A stretch of 64,000 bases of DNA from Verrucomicrobiota bacterium (lineage in GTDB: Bacteria; Verrucomicrobiota; Verrucomicrobiia; Limisphaerales; UBA9464). A program made the translations under genes and the position numbers. Shown here piece by piece: positions 33,952-42,467 of the stretch. Every line of letters starts with the position of its first letter. Within the stretch, counting starts at the first letter, position 1. The stretch is taken from positions 62,001 to 126,000 of the forward strand of contig VHCG01000001.1 of NCBI GenBank assembly GCA_016871805.1, in the 5' to 3' direction. The notes beneath the pieces were generated by a model. That model was not told the DNA's origin. It searched no databases and saw only the letters and a program-made list of their open reading frames with translations.

Positions 33952-35427
33952 ATGAATCTCTCCCGGACGTCGATGGTGTCGCTGGTGATGGCGGGTTCCC
34001 TCGCCTGCTTCGGAGAAGACGCCCCCAAGCCGCCCAGCAAGGCCCGGGAATTCGCCCGCATCCTCAACGAGGCCTTCAAAGAGGTCGCCGACGAGGTCTC
34101 GCCGGCAGTGGTGGTGATCGATGTCGCCCAGCGCGAGGAGGACGAGATGGCCGTCCCGCCGGATCATCCGTGGTTCAACTTCGTCCCGGAACGCTTCCGG
34201 AAACGCGATCGCAGCTCCACGTCACAGGAACCCCCGGAATACAACGGCCAGGGATCCGGCATCATCATGGACTCCGAGGGGCGCATCCTCACCAACCACC
34301 ATGTGGTCGAGCAGGCCGAACGGATCCGCGTCCGCCTCCGCGACGGCCGCCAGTTCGACGCCGAGGTCAAGGGAACCGATGAACAGTCAGACCTGGCCGT
34401 CCTCCAGCTCAGGAACCCGCCCGCCGACCTCCCGAAGGCCCGGTTGGGCGATTCCGACAAGGTCCGGGTCGGCGAGTTTGCCATCGCGATCGGTGCCCCG
34501 TTCCGCCTCGACTACACCGTGACCTTCGGCCACATCAGCGCCAAGGGCCGCAACTCGGTGGTGCCGCTGGGGATGGGGGGCGGGCTGATGGACCAGGACT
34601 TCATCCAGACGGACGCCAGCATCAACCCGGGCAACTCGGGGGGGCCGCTGGTGAACATCGAGGGCGAGGTCATCGGAGTGAACTCGATGATCCGGGGTCT
34701 CAACTCCGGCATCAGCTTCTCGGTTCCGATCAACCTGGCCCGGGAGATCAGCTCCCGACTCATCAAGGAGGGCCGCTTCGTCCGTTCCTGGCTTGGGGTC
34801 AACATCGCCGCCCTCCGGGAATCCGAGAAGGTCCAGACGCTCGTCCCGGGCCTGGCCGACGGCGTCGTGATCACCCGCATCGTCCCCTCAGGTCCAGCCA
34901 GCGAAGCCAAGCCCGCCCTTGAGCCGAACGACATCATCACCTCGGTCGACGGACGCCCGGTGAAGAACCCCGCGGAACTCCGGGCCGTCGTCACCCGCAA
35001 GGCCCCCGGGACGGAACTGACCCTCGAGGTCCACCGCGCCGACAAGACCTTCACCAGCAAGGTATCGCCGCAGCCGATGCCCGACGATCTCGCCTCGAAC
35101 GGCGAGCCCCGGAAGAAGTCAGGGCCGCCGCGCTTCCTGGGCATGGTCCTCAAGCCGCTCAGCGAGGCGGAGGCCAAGGAACAGGGGATCGACGGCGGCG
35201 CGATGGTCCTGGACCTCCCCGAGGAGGGACGCGCCGCAAAGGCCGGACTCAAGGACGGCGACATCATCACCGAGATCAATCACCAGGGCATCGGATCCCC
35301 GGCCGATTTCAGGACGGCGATCCAACAGGTCGACACCGAAAAGGACGTGGTTCTGGTCGTCCGACGGAAAGCCAAGGAGGTCATTCTTGTCATCAAAGCT
35401 GCCGACCCTGAGAGGCAGGATCGGTGA
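33952..35427 (+). CDS. DegP/HtrA-like periplasmic serine protease with two PDZ domains
   Basis: A 491-residue exported protease. A short signal peptide (MNLSRTSMVSLVMAGSLACF) precedes a trypsin-like domain with the full triad: His in ILTNHHVVEQAE, Asp in EQSDLAVLQL, Ser in NPGNSGGPLVNI. Two PDZ domains follow (about residues 285-365 and 385-475; the LGVNIAALRESEKVQTLVPG and LGMVLKPLSEAEAKEQGIDG starts). This is the Do/DegP layout, which degrades or refolds misfolded envelope proteins. The name degP versus degQ cannot be settled by eye. A 312-bp gap with an inverted repeat follows. Confidence 0.93.
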   Translation: MNLSRTSMVSLVMAGSLACFGEDAPKPPSKAREFARILNEAFKEVADEVSPAVVVIDVAQREEDEMAVPPDHPWFNFVPERFRKRDRSSTSQEPPEYNGQGSGIIMDSEGRILTNHHVVEQAERIRVRLRDGRQFDAEVKGTDEQSDLAVLQLRNPPADLPKARLGDSDKVRVGEFAIAIGAPFRLDYTVTFGHISAKGRNSVVPLGMGGGLMDQDFIQTDASINPGNSGGPLVNIEGEVIGVNSMIRGLNSGISFSVPINLAREISSRLIKEGRFVRSWLGVNIAALRESEKVQTLVPGLADGVVITRIVPSGPASEAKPALEPNDIITSVDGRPVKNPAELRAVVTRKAPGTELTLEVHRADKTFTSKVSPQPMPDDLASNGEPRKKSGPPRFLGMVLKPLSEAEAKEQGIDGGAMVLDLPEEGRAAKAGLKDGDIITEINHQGIGSPADFRTAIQQVDTEKDVVLVVRRKAKEVILVIKAADPERQDR

Positions 35428-35739
35428 CCCCACGAAGCGCTGTCCCCGCAGTTCGGGGATCGCCCCTGCCCTGAAACGAGTCGGGGGCACCGCCGCGACC
35501 GCTGGGTCATGGATCCTCGATTCCCTGTCCGAAGACCCCGCCAAACCGGGCCACCCTTCCAGGATCGAAGGGCCTTCCGTTGAGGTCCACAGACCCCGCG
35601 GGACCGGGTTCGGACACCATCGATCCGGCTCCCGCCGTGTTCCTGTGACAGGTTCCGTCACAGGACTGTGCTACAGTCTTCCCGCGGTTCGAGTTGACGT
35701 CCCGGCAGACGTCCTCGACAGAAATTCCCACCTCACGAC
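35428..35739. other. 312-bp intergenic region between the DegP-like and YbjN-like genes
   Basis: No credible gene is seen on either strand. The only structure is the inverted repeat at 35642-35664, about 75 bp before the YbjN-like start codon. ORF-track entries here (35387..35743 plus, 35507..35731 minus) have poor coding character. It probably carries the YbjN gene promoter, but I could not place a convincing -35/-10 pair. Confidence 0.5.
35642..35664. promoter_or_regulatory. Perfect 8-bp inverted repeat, possible operator
   Basis: CCTGTGAC and GTCACAGG face each other across a 7-bp spacer (aggttcc), 75 bp before the YbjN-like start. CTGTGCTACAG, a shorter imperfect palindrome, follows at once. 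A dimeric regulator site is possible; so is a simple hairpin. No T-run follows. The sequence symmetry is direct, function is inference. Confidence 0.35.
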
Positions 35740-36222
35740 ATGAACTCCACCATCCGCTCCATCAACGACCACCTCATCCACGAAGGTCTCATCGTGCACC
35801 CCATCGGGGACGGCGAGGGCATTGTCGTCCACATGACGCTGAAGCATCTCCGGCTGGCGGTGTCGTTCCTGACGGGGGAGGAGAAGGATTTCCTGCGTCT
35901 CGACGCCGTATTGCCCGTACCGGTCCCGGCGGACCGCCGCACCGCCGTCTCGGACTTCCTCACGCGGGTGAACTGGAACCTGCGGCTGGGGCGCTTCGTC
36001 ATGGACTTCAGCGACGGCGAGATCCGGTTCCGGCAGGAACTGGACTCACGGGATGACACCGTGGACGTGCAGCGGGCGGAGGTGGCTCTGCTGAGGTGCT
36101 GCCACATGGTCGACGCCTTCTTCCCGGCGCTCATGGGAGTCATCTTCCGTGAGACTCCGCCTGAGGAGGCCTTGGCCCAGGCCGAGAAGGATCTCGAGGC
36201 TCTGGCCACGGACGAGGAATAG
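35740..36222 (+). CDS. YbjN-like protein
   Basis: A 160-residue soluble protein. It resembles the YbjN/type III chaperone-like fold: an N-terminal IRSINDHLIHEGL helix, strands around GIVVHMTLKHLRLAVSF and RLDAVLPVPVPADRRTAVSD, a characteristic LTRVNWNLRLGRFVMDFSDG near residue 85, then a C-terminal helical part VDVQRAEVALLRCCHMVDAF. The role of YbjN proteins is unclear (stress- or motility-linked in enterobacteria). The gene stands alone between DegP and the convergent trpC. Confidence 0.75.
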   Translation: MNSTIRSINDHLIHEGLIVHPIGDGEGIVVHMTLKHLRLAVSFLTGEEKDFLRLDAVLPVPVPADRRTAVSDFLTRVNWNLRLGRFVMDFSDGEIRFRQELDSRDDTVDVQRAEVALLRCCHMVDAFFPALMGVIFRETPPEEALAQAEKDLEALATDEE

Positions 36223-36323
36223 GACCGTCCCCGTTTGGCCTCTTCCCCCTCCTCCACCCCTCTTTCCCATCCTCCCAGTCGCCCTGGTTTTCCCCCGGGC
36301 CTCCGCGTCGCTGCGTGGGTGTC

Positions 36324-37142
36324 TCACCGACCCAGCAGACGTCCCGCCTGGGCGGTGATGTCGCCGGACTTCATCAGCGATTCGCCCACCAGGATCGCGC
36401 GGGCGCCGCACCGCAGCAGTCGCTCCACATCCGCCCGGGTGTGGATGCCACTCTCGGCTACCAACAGATGCGCGAGGCGCTCCTCCGTACCCTGGATCAG
36501 ATCCAGGATCCGGGCCGCGAGCCGCTCGGCCGTGCCGAGATCCACCTTGAAGGTCTTCAGGTCCCTGTTGTTCACCCCGATCAACCGCGCCCCACACCGC
36601 ACGGCACGTTCGAGCTCCGCTTCGTCATGAACCTCCACCAGTGCGGTCAATCCCGCCGCATCCGCGAGGGCATGAAAATGCGACAGCTGGACGTCGTCCA
36701 GGATGGCGACGATCAGCAGGATGGCATCTGCACCCCACTCGATGGCCTCGAGGATCTGCCGCTCGTCGACGATGAAATCCTTGCGCAGCAACGGGAGCCC
36801 CACGGCCCCACGGATCTGCCGGAGATACTCAAGGGACCCCTGGAAGAACTTCTCGTCGGTGAGGACAGAAAGACAGCTCGCTCCCGCCGCCTCATAGGTG
36901 CGGGCGATCCGGACCGGATCGAAGTCGGGACAGATCACCCCGAGGCTCGGTGAGGCCTTCTTGACCTCGGCGATCAACCCGACATCGCCGGAGCGCGGAT
37001 GGACCAACGCACCGAAGAAGTCCCGGACCCCGTCGCCGCGCCGGGTGATCGCGCCGCGAAGCTGGTGTGCTGCAACCGGTCCAACGGGAAGTCGGGCGAC
37101 TTCGAGCCGCTTCTGGACCACGATGGTGTCGAGGATCGTCAT
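36324..37142 (-). CDS. trpC: Indole-3-glycerol phosphate synthase
   Basis: TrpC closes the indole ring in tryptophan synthesis, converting CdRP to indole-3-glycerol phosphate with loss of CO2. The 272-residue TIM-barrel enzyme carries the expected blocks: LIAEVKKASPSLGVI near residue 58 with catalytic Lys, VLTDEKFFQGSLEYL, LPLLRKDFIVDERQI with a second Lys and Asp, LVEVHDEAELERAV with Glu, IGVNNRDLKTF, and VAESGIHTRADV. No other trp gene is nearby. It lies 26 bp downstream of prfB on the same strand, an unusual pairing that may be a simple run-on operon. Confidence 0.96.
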   Translation of the reverse strand: MTILDTIVVQKRLEVARLPVGPVAAHQLRGAITRRGDGVRDFFGALVHPRSGDVGLIAEVKKASPSLGVICPDFDPVRIARTYEAAGASCLSVLTDEKFFQGSLEYLRQIRGAVGLPLLRKDFIVDERQILEAIEWGADAILLIVAILDDVQLSHFHALADAAGLTALVEVHDEAELERAVRCGARLIGVNNRDLKTFKVDLGTAERLAARILDLIQGTEERLAHLLVAESGIHTRADVERLLRCGARAILVGESLMKSGDITAQAGRLLGR

Positions 37143-37168
37143 GGAACGGGTCGGATCGCGTTTCCGGT

Positions 37169-38317
37169 TCAGTCCTCGTCGTCTTTAAGCCCCGGAATCC
37201 GCTTGAGCGGACATCCGGCGCGGAGCCAGCCGTTCACGAAGGCATCGAGGTCGCCATCCATGACGCCCTGGACATCGCTGGTCTGCACCCCGGTGCGGAG
37301 ATCCTTCACCATGCGGTAGGGCTGGAAGACGTAGCTGCGGATCTGGTTGCCCCAGCTGACCGAGCCCTTCTCGCCGTAGAACCGCTCCATCTCCCCCTTG
37401 GCCTGGTCGAGCTTCAGGGCGTAGAGCTTTGAGATCAGCATGCCCATGGCGGTGGCCTCGTTCTGCGCCTGGCTGCGCTGGGCCTGGGAGGCCGCAACAA
37501 GTCCGGTGGGGATGTGCGTGAGGCGGACCGCGGTCTCGACCTTGTTGACGTTTTGGCCGCCCTTGCCGCCGGATCGGAAGGTGTCGCGCTGTATCTCGCT
37601 CTTCGGAATGACGATGTCGCTCTCCGAGATGTCGCTCAGCTCGGCGATGACGTCGACGCTGGCGAAGCTGGTATGGCGTCGCTTGTTGGAATCGAACGGC
37701 GAGATCCGGACGAGCCGGTGGACGCCACGCTCGGCCTTGCAGAAGCCGTAGGCGTTCTCGCCCTCGACCCGGAAGGTGACACTCTTGAGCCCCGCGGAAT
37801 CCCCGGGCAGCGCATCGGTGACCTCCCACTTCCATCCGCGGAGGTCGAACCAGCGTCCGTACATCCGCGAGAGCATCTCCGCCCAATCCTGGGCCTCCGT
37901 TCCACCCGCACCGGCCTGGACACTGAAGATCGCATTCCGGGCGTCATGGGGACCGGTCAGCAGCACCTCGAGCTCGAATCGGTCGAGGGACCGCCCGATG
38001 TACGCGGTCTCGGCGTCGGCCTCCTTCTGCACGGCATCCTGTCCTGCCGGCGGCTCGGCCTCGCCGAGTTCGAGCAGCACGAGGACATCCTCCAGTCGGC
38101 GCTCAAATCCAAGGAGCGGCTCGACCCGCTTCTTCAGCGTGTTGGACTCCTCGATGACCTTCTTCGCGGCCTCCTGGTTGTTCCAGAAGGTGTCGCCGGC
38201 CATCTGCGCCTCGAACTCCTGGATCCGCCTCTGGGCGTTCGGGACATCGAGGAACTTCCGGAGCTGCACCACCTTGGACGACAGCGCGTCGAGGTTGGCG
38301 CGCGTGACTTCGAACAT
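37169..38317 (-). CDS. prfB: Peptide chain release factor 2 (no programmed frameshift)
   Basis: RF2 releases the finished peptide at UGA and UAA codons. The 382-residue protein carries the RF2 stop-codon tripeptide SPF (LVRISPFDSNKRRHTSF) and the GGQ catalytic motif in RSGGKGGQNVNKVE, which PrmC methylates. In many bacteria prfB needs a +1 frameshift at a CUU-UGA-C site near codon 26. Here the matching place reads AAG-TTC-CTC-GAT, an uninterrupted frame encoding KFLD, so the autoregulatory frameshift is absent. The frame opens normally at ATG 38317. Confidence 0.96.
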   Translation of the reverse strand: MFEVTRANLDALSSKVVQLRKFLDVPNAQRRIQEFEAQMAGDTFWNNQEAAKKVIEESNTLKKRVEPLLGFERRLEDVLVLLELGEAEPPAGQDAVQKEADAETAYIGRSLDRFELEVLLTGPHDARNAIFSVQAGAGGTEAQDWAEMLSRMYGRWFDLRGWKWEVTDALPGDSAGLKSVTFRVEGENAYGFCKAERGVHRLVRISPFDSNKRRHTSFASVDVIAELSDISESDIVIPKSEIQRDTFRSGGKGGQNVNKVETAVRLTHIPTGLVAASQAQRSQAQNEATAMGMLISKLYALKLDQAKGEMERFYGEKGSVSWGNQIRSYVFQPYRMVKDLRTGVQTSDVQGVMDGDLDAFVNGWLRAGCPLKRIPGLKDDED

Positions 38318-38485
38318 AGCCCGGAGACGATAGGCGGCGCCTCACCCGGCGCGCTAGGGTGAAGTTTTTGGGGACGCGGTGGAGTGAAAAGGCACGCACG
38401 GTCAGCGACAGAGAGGACTGGCCTTTCCTCCTCTCTTCTCCAGCTCGGCGCTTGTCCGGTCCCCTCTCCGCGCTACCCTTGGTCT

Positions 38486-38884
38486 ATGGCTGGAACGACG
38501 GAACGGACGGAGACCTTGGGACTGCGGGTCACCTTGGATCGTCTCCTCTACCAGAGGCTGGATCCGGCGCAGTCCAACGGACGTCCCCACGCCTTCGTCT
38601 ACTTCCTCTCGATCCACAACGAGGGTCCTGGTCCGGTCACGATCCGGGGACGCAAATGGGTGGTGACCCACGGCGACGGATCGAGGCTCGTCGTGGAGGG
38701 AGATGGTGTGGTGGGCCAGCAGCCGACCATCGCTCCCGGGGGGAAGTTCAGCTACAACAGCTACCACACGATCCAAAGCCGCAACGCGAGGGCCGAGGGG
38801 TCCTTCATCGGGGAGGATGGACAGGGCCGACCGGTCGTGGCCCGGATCCCGGCGTTCCAGCTCGAGGTTCCGGACACGGAGTAG
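38486..38884 (+). CDS. apaG: ApaG-domain protein
   Basis: A 132-residue single ApaG (DUF525) domain, an FN3-like beta-sandwich. Motifs: LRVTLDRLLYQRLDPAQ, HAFVYFLSIHNEGPGPVTIR, GRKWVVTHGDGSRLVVEGDG, VVGQQPTIAPGGKFSYNSYH. ApaG has been connected to cobalt resistance and magnesium in Salmonella, but its biochemistry is open. I use ATG 38486 (MAGTTERTE), because the track start 38384 extends into a poorly coding Arg/Ser-rich stretch. The gene converges on infA; about 130 bp separate the stops, with an infA-side terminator between them. Confidence 0.9.
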   Translation: MAGTTERTETLGLRVTLDRLLYQRLDPAQSNGRPHAFVYFLSIHNEGPGPVTIRGRKWVVTHGDGSRLVVEGDGVVGQQPTIAPGGKFSYNSYHTIQSRNARAEGSFIGEDGQGRPVVARIPAFQLEVPDTE

Positions 38885-38908
38885 AGGGACGCGGGGGGAG
38901 GGGCACCC

Positions 38909-38938
38909 AAAAAATCTGGGCCCAACCTCGGACCCAGA
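38909..38938 (-). terminator. Rho-independent terminator downstream of infA
   Basis: On the minus strand TCTGGG (38938-38933) and CCCAGA (38920-38915) pair across a 12-nt interval, with two further G-C pairs after a mismatch, followed by six T (38914-38909). It lies about 80 bp beyond the infA stop codon. Hairpin plus T-run orientation fits the minus strand only. Confidence 0.6.
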
Positions 38939-39017
38939 CCCTAGCGCGGACACTAGCCCGGCGCCCCGTCCAAGGCACGTGGCCTTGCCGGAGTGGAGCC
39001 CGCGTGGTGGAGCCCGA

Positions 39018-39239
39018 TCAGGCCCGCTGACGGAAGGTGATCCGGGCCTTGCCCAGATCATAGGGGGACATCTCGACCTGCACCTTGTCCCCGACGCCAA
39101 TCCGGATGAAATTCTTGCGCATCTTCCCGGAGATGTGCGCCAGGACCACGTGGCCGTTCGGCAACTGGACGCGGAACATCGTGCCCGGCAGCACCTGGGT
39201 CACGGTCCCGATCAACTCAATGGGTTCTTCTTTCGCCAT
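39018..39239 (-). CDS. infA: Translation initiation factor IF-1
   Basis: IF-1 binds the ribosomal A site during initiation together with IF-2 and IF-3. The 73-residue S1-like OB-fold protein starts at ATG 39239 ([19 protein letters not shown]). It contains the expected [40 protein letters not shown] and [11 protein letters not shown]. The track start 39311 adds 24 residues that are not part of the family. It stands alone rather than in a ribosomal protein operon. About 254 bp separate it from the divergent Calx-beta gene. Confidence 0.96.
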   Translation of the reverse strand: MAKEEPIELIGTVTQVLPGTMFRVQLPNGHVVLAHISGKMRKNFIRIGVGDKVQVEMSPYDLGKARITFRQRA

Positions 39240-39493
39240 GCAATTCGCAGGGACCCGACACCGGGACCACGCGGATTCTGGAGACTGACGAAAGCCGGAA
39301 CCCTCACGCAAGAAACCATTTGATGGAAATTGGGTTGTTGGGTCCCCTTCCCCATCCGCTCCCCAACGCGGCCCGGGATTCGTGTTGATCCGACCTCATC
39401 CAGGACCTGGGGCTAAGCCTGGCACCAGGTGGACAACCATGGAATCGAAGGTTCTGTTCTTCCACATCCCGAACCGGCACCCTAAAACACAGC

Positions 39494-40594
39494 ATGAGCC
39501 TGAAGACCTCCCCCACGTGCATCACCCGACGGGTGCTCCGGACCGTGATCCTGGTTGGCGTCATCCTGGTGCTCGGGCTCCCGTCGGTCATGGCCCAAAG
39601 GGACGGCGGGGGTGACCCGAACCCATTTCCGGAACTGACCGCGTCGGACGTCACGCTCACGGTGGGCTACGCGACGCTGGAGATCCCGGAGAACAAGGCG
39701 TACATCCCCCTGTTCTTCCAAGTGAAGGCTCCCTTCTACAGTCCGCAGGAAGTGACGGTCCGGGCGGCATTCGTGGGTGGCACCGCAACCCCGGGGGAGG
39801 ACTTCAGTCTGGAAAACCTCGAGATGAAGGTCCCGGCAGCGTTCGGCTCCGGGTTCCTCGCCCTCCCCCTGATCCTCGACGAGGTGAACGAGGGGACGGA
39901 GACGGCGGTGTTCGAGCTCTCGATCGTCGGCAGCACCAACCCGCCGGTCCGCATGGAAATCACCCTGCTCGAGGATCTCAATCCGGGACAGGTGGGCTTC
40001 GTCTCCCCACGGTTCTCGGCCAACGAGGGTTCGCCCCGGGGCTTCGTCGAGATCCGCCTCTGGAGGACCCTCAACACCCGGAATGCCTCGACCGTCACGT
40101 TCCGTCTCGAGGGCAGGCCCGAGGCCTTGGCGATCCTCGGGGGCGAGACCCGCCAGACGGCCCGGTTCGGACCCGGCGAGTCACAGATCTTCCACCGGAT
40201 CCTGTTGGTCAACAACACGACCGCGGACGGAACCCAGGACCTCACGCTGACCGTGGAATCGAGTGATGATGGGGCCACGATCATGCCGGGACTCGGCTCG
40301 ACGGTCCTGACACTCGGGGACGACGAGACCCTCCCCGAACCAGAACCGCTGGTGATCCTCGAGGGGGGCTCCGATTCCGGCGAACGCGGGGTCATGCTGT
40401 CCACCCGCGTCCCCCGGGGCTACCAGGTCCGGCTCGAATACTCGGACTCCGGCATGGAAGGCCCATGGCAGCCCTACTGGACCTTCGAAGGGGCCGAGAC
40501 CGACCGGATCACGTTCAACAGCTTCAAGGCCTCCCTCCAGAGGCTGTTCCGCATCCTGCCGCCCGAGCCCCTCGAACTGACATTCCCCTGGTAG
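39494..40594 (+). CDS. Secreted Calx-beta-type protein
   Basis: A 366-residue exported protein. The N-terminus carries a basic start and a hydrophobic core (RTVILVGVILVLGLPSVMAQ, cleavage after AQ plausible). Two Calx-beta-like modules follow: residues 50-160 (TATPGEDFSLENLEMKVPAA, LDEVNEGTETAVFELSIVGS) and 165-280 (FSANEGSPRGFVEIRLWRTL, LTVESSDDGATIMPG). Calx-beta modules bind calcium or act as adhesive spacers in extracellular proteins; here key Asp/Glu positions are partly kept. The last 90 residues (LEGGSDSGERGVMLSTRVPR) look like a small beta-rich domain that ends at RILPPEPLELTFPW. Its partner is unknown. Confidence 0.75.
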   Translation: MSLKTSPTCITRRVLRTVILVGVILVLGLPSVMAQRDGGGDPNPFPELTASDVTLTVGYATLEIPENKAYIPLFFQVKAPFYSPQEVTVRAAFVGGTATPGEDFSLENLEMKVPAAFGSGFLALPLILDEVNEGTETAVFELSIVGSTNPPVRMEITLLEDLNPGQVGFVSPRFSANEGSPRGFVEIRLWRTLNTRNASTVTFRLEGRPEALAILGGETRQTARFGPGESQIFHRILLVNNTTADGTQDLTLTVESSDDGATIMPGLGSTVLTLGDDETLPEPEPLVILEGGSDSGERGVMLSTRVPRGYQVRLEYSDSGMEGPWQPYWTFEGAETDRITFNSFKASLQRLFRILPPEPLELTFPW

Positions 40595-40597
40595 GCG

Positions 40598-40613
40598 GGA
40601 CGCGATCGCGTCC
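40598..40613. terminator. 16-bp perfect palindrome just after the Calx-beta gene (weak terminator candidate)
   Basis: GGACGCGATCGCGTCC starts 3 bp after the TAG stop of the Calx-beta gene and can fold as a 6-bp stem with a GATC loop. No T-run follows, so at best a weak or factor-assisted terminator; it may be only a chance palindrome. Confidence 0.3.
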
Positions 40614-40675
40614 AGTCGGTACCCTCCCCATTTCTAGGGATCCCGTTCCCCTCTGGAGTCCGCCATCATGGCGGG

Positions 40676-41662
40676 ATGAACGGCTTAATCCTCGCCCGGG
40701 TTCTTGGGCTTCTGTTCGTCCTCCTCCTCCGTCTCGACGGTGCGGAGACCGTCACCCTCGTCACCTACAACCTGCAGAACTATCTGCTGGAGTCCGTGCC
40801 CCCGCGCGGAGCCAAGCCTGCGGACCGGCGGGACCGGGTGATCCAGATCCTCGAACCGTTGAAGCCCGACGTGCTGGTGGTCCAGGAGATCGGCGGAGCC
40901 GGGGCGCTGGAGGACCTCGGGGCGCGTTTGGCCGGTGTCGGAATCCCCCTGCCGCATCGCGAAATCGTCTGGGGATCGGACCCGGTGATTGCCGTCGCCG
41001 TACTGAGCCGGTTCCCGTTCGTGTCCCGGCGATCCCACAGCAACGACACGATCCTCGCCGAGGGACGGCTGCTCCGGACCAGCCGTGGGATGGTCGAGGT
41101 CGAGATCGAGGGGCCTGACCGCTTCCGGTTCACCCTTCTCGCCGCCCATCTGAAATCCAAACGCGAGACCGGCACCCCCTCCGAGGCCTCGATCCGGGAA
41201 GCGGAGGCGCGCATGTTGCGACAGCATGTCGACACGCTGCTCGGACGGGATCCCGAGGCGCGGATCGTGGTGGCCGGGGACCTCAACGACCATCAGGACA
41301 GCCGGGCACTGCGGTTTCTCCGATCACGGGGGCCGAAGGCCCTGTTCGACCTGCGTCCCAGGGAACGTGGGGTCATCGACCCGGCGGACAACTCCGATCC
41401 GAGTGACGCCGCGACCTGGACCCATCACTACGCCAAGGAGGACAGCTACGGGCGGTTCGACTACATCCTGGTGAGCCCCGCCCTGCGGCCGTTCTGGCGT
41501 CCGGAGTCGAGCCATGTGCCCGCCGTTCCTGGCTGGTCACGGGCCTCCGATCACCGTCCCGTGGTGGCGACGTTCGGGACCCGGCCGAGGCGAACCGCGC
41601 GGACACCACGTCGTCAGCCTTCGCGACGGGTCACGGGGCGTCGACGGACACGGGAATCCTGA
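40676..41662 (+). CDS. Secreted endonuclease/exonuclease/phosphatase-family protein
   Basis: A 328-residue exported enzyme of the DNase I-like fold. A short signal peptide ([20 protein letters not shown]) is followed by [14 protein letters not shown], with the metal-binding Asn, and [17 protein letters not shown] with the catalytic Glu. Further family elements are [20 protein letters not shown], the active-site [12 protein letters not shown], and the C-terminal [13 protein letters not shown] with the catalytic His of SDH. The substrate may be nucleic acid or a phosphoester. The Arg-rich tail ([20 protein letters not shown]) overlaps the convergent prepilin-like gene by 32 bp. Confidence 0.88.
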   Translation: MNGLILARVLGLLFVLLLRLDGAETVTLVTYNLQNYLLESVPPRGAKPADRRDRVIQILEPLKPDVLVVQEIGGAGALEDLGARLAGVGIPLPHREIVWGSDPVIAVAVLSRFPFVSRRSHSNDTILAEGRLLRTSRGMVEVEIEGPDRFRFTLLAAHLKSKRETGTPSEASIREAEARMLRQHVDTLLGRDPEARIVVAGDLNDHQDSRALRFLRSRGPKALFDLRPRERGVIDPADNSDPSDAATWTHHYAKEDSYGRFDYILVSPALRPFWRPESSHVPAVPGWSRASDHRPVVATFGTRPRRTARTPRRQPSRRVTGRRRTRES

Positions 41663-42419
41663 AGAAGAGCTCCCAGCCGGAGTAGTCGGACCCGAGCGAC
41701 ACCTTCTTGCCGTTGATCCACTCCACATGGCCGTCCTCGAAGGTGAAGTTCCCGCCCTCGGGGGCACCCCGGGCGATCCGGTGGACGGCCGTCGGGACCT
41801 TCTTGCCGTTGTAGTCGGTGAACCAGTTCAGCTTCGGATCATACATGTTGGTCGTCTTCGGGCCGAGGGCCTGGAGCCGGTCGATCAGGATCGGGGCCAT
41901 TCGATAGGGGCCGTTGAGCTTGGACTTGAAGAACCACTCCGAGGTCCCCTGCGCCCCCGTGGTCACGTCGGGATCCCCGCGTTTGCGTCCGGGCAGGTAG
42001 AAATAGCCGATGAGCTGCTCGGTGGCGTCGGTGGTGATCATCCCCTTCTCCGCGGCGCGGTGCCAGAGGTCAGTCGGACAGAAGAGCACGTCGTTGTTGG
42101 GGCGGACGTACTGGGCGGAGGTGCGGCGGTTCTTGATAAGGTAGCCGTTCCAGAAGTTGCTCATCGACGCCGTCATCCAGCTGAACCCCGCGCCTCGGCT
42201 GTTGTCGGGGAAGCTGTCGCCAAAATCCCCGGCATAGAGCGTGACCGCGAGCCCCCACTGCTTGCCGTTGCTCATGCACAGCGTCTTGTGGGCATTGGCC
42301 TTTGCCTTGGCGAGGGCCGGCAGAAGCATGCCGGCGAGGATCGCGATGATGGCGATCACCACGAGCAGTTCGATCAGGGTGAACGCGGTTCCTCCGTGGG
42401 AGGCCTTCCGGGGATTCAT
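41631..42419 (-). CDS. Prepilin-type N-terminal methylation domain protein (type II pseudopilin-like)
   Basis: A 262-residue protein. The N-terminal class III signal reads [20 protein letters not shown], processed by a prepilin peptidase; the residue before Phe is Ala rather than the usual Gly (GGTAFTLIE). The C-terminal region with [19 protein letters not shown] fits the H-X9-DG-like motif seen in many such proteins of Planctomycetes and Verrucomicrobia. These large families may act as minor pseudopilins or substrates of a type II system. ATG 42419 has AGGA five bases upstream; the track start 42437 is a second option. It follows the C39-like gene by 48 bp on the same strand and ends inside the convergent nuclease gene. 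Confidence 0.88.
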   Translation of the reverse strand: MNPRKASHGGTAFTLIELLVVIAIIAILAGMLLPALAKAKANAHKTLCMSNGKQWGLAVTLYAGDFGDSFPDNSRGAGFSWMTASMSNFWNGYLIKNRRTSAQYVRPNNDVLFCPTDLWHRAAEKGMITTDATEQLIGYFYLPGRKRGDPDVTTGAQGTSEWFFKSKLNGPYRMAPILIDRLQALGPKTTNMYDPKLNWFTDYNGKKVPTAVHRIARGAPEGGNFTFEDGHVEWINGKKVSLGSDYSGWELFFRIPVSVDAP

Positions 42420-42467
42420 GCTTCCTAGTGCATCCAAACCCCGAGACCCGGACCAGCCAAATCTCCG

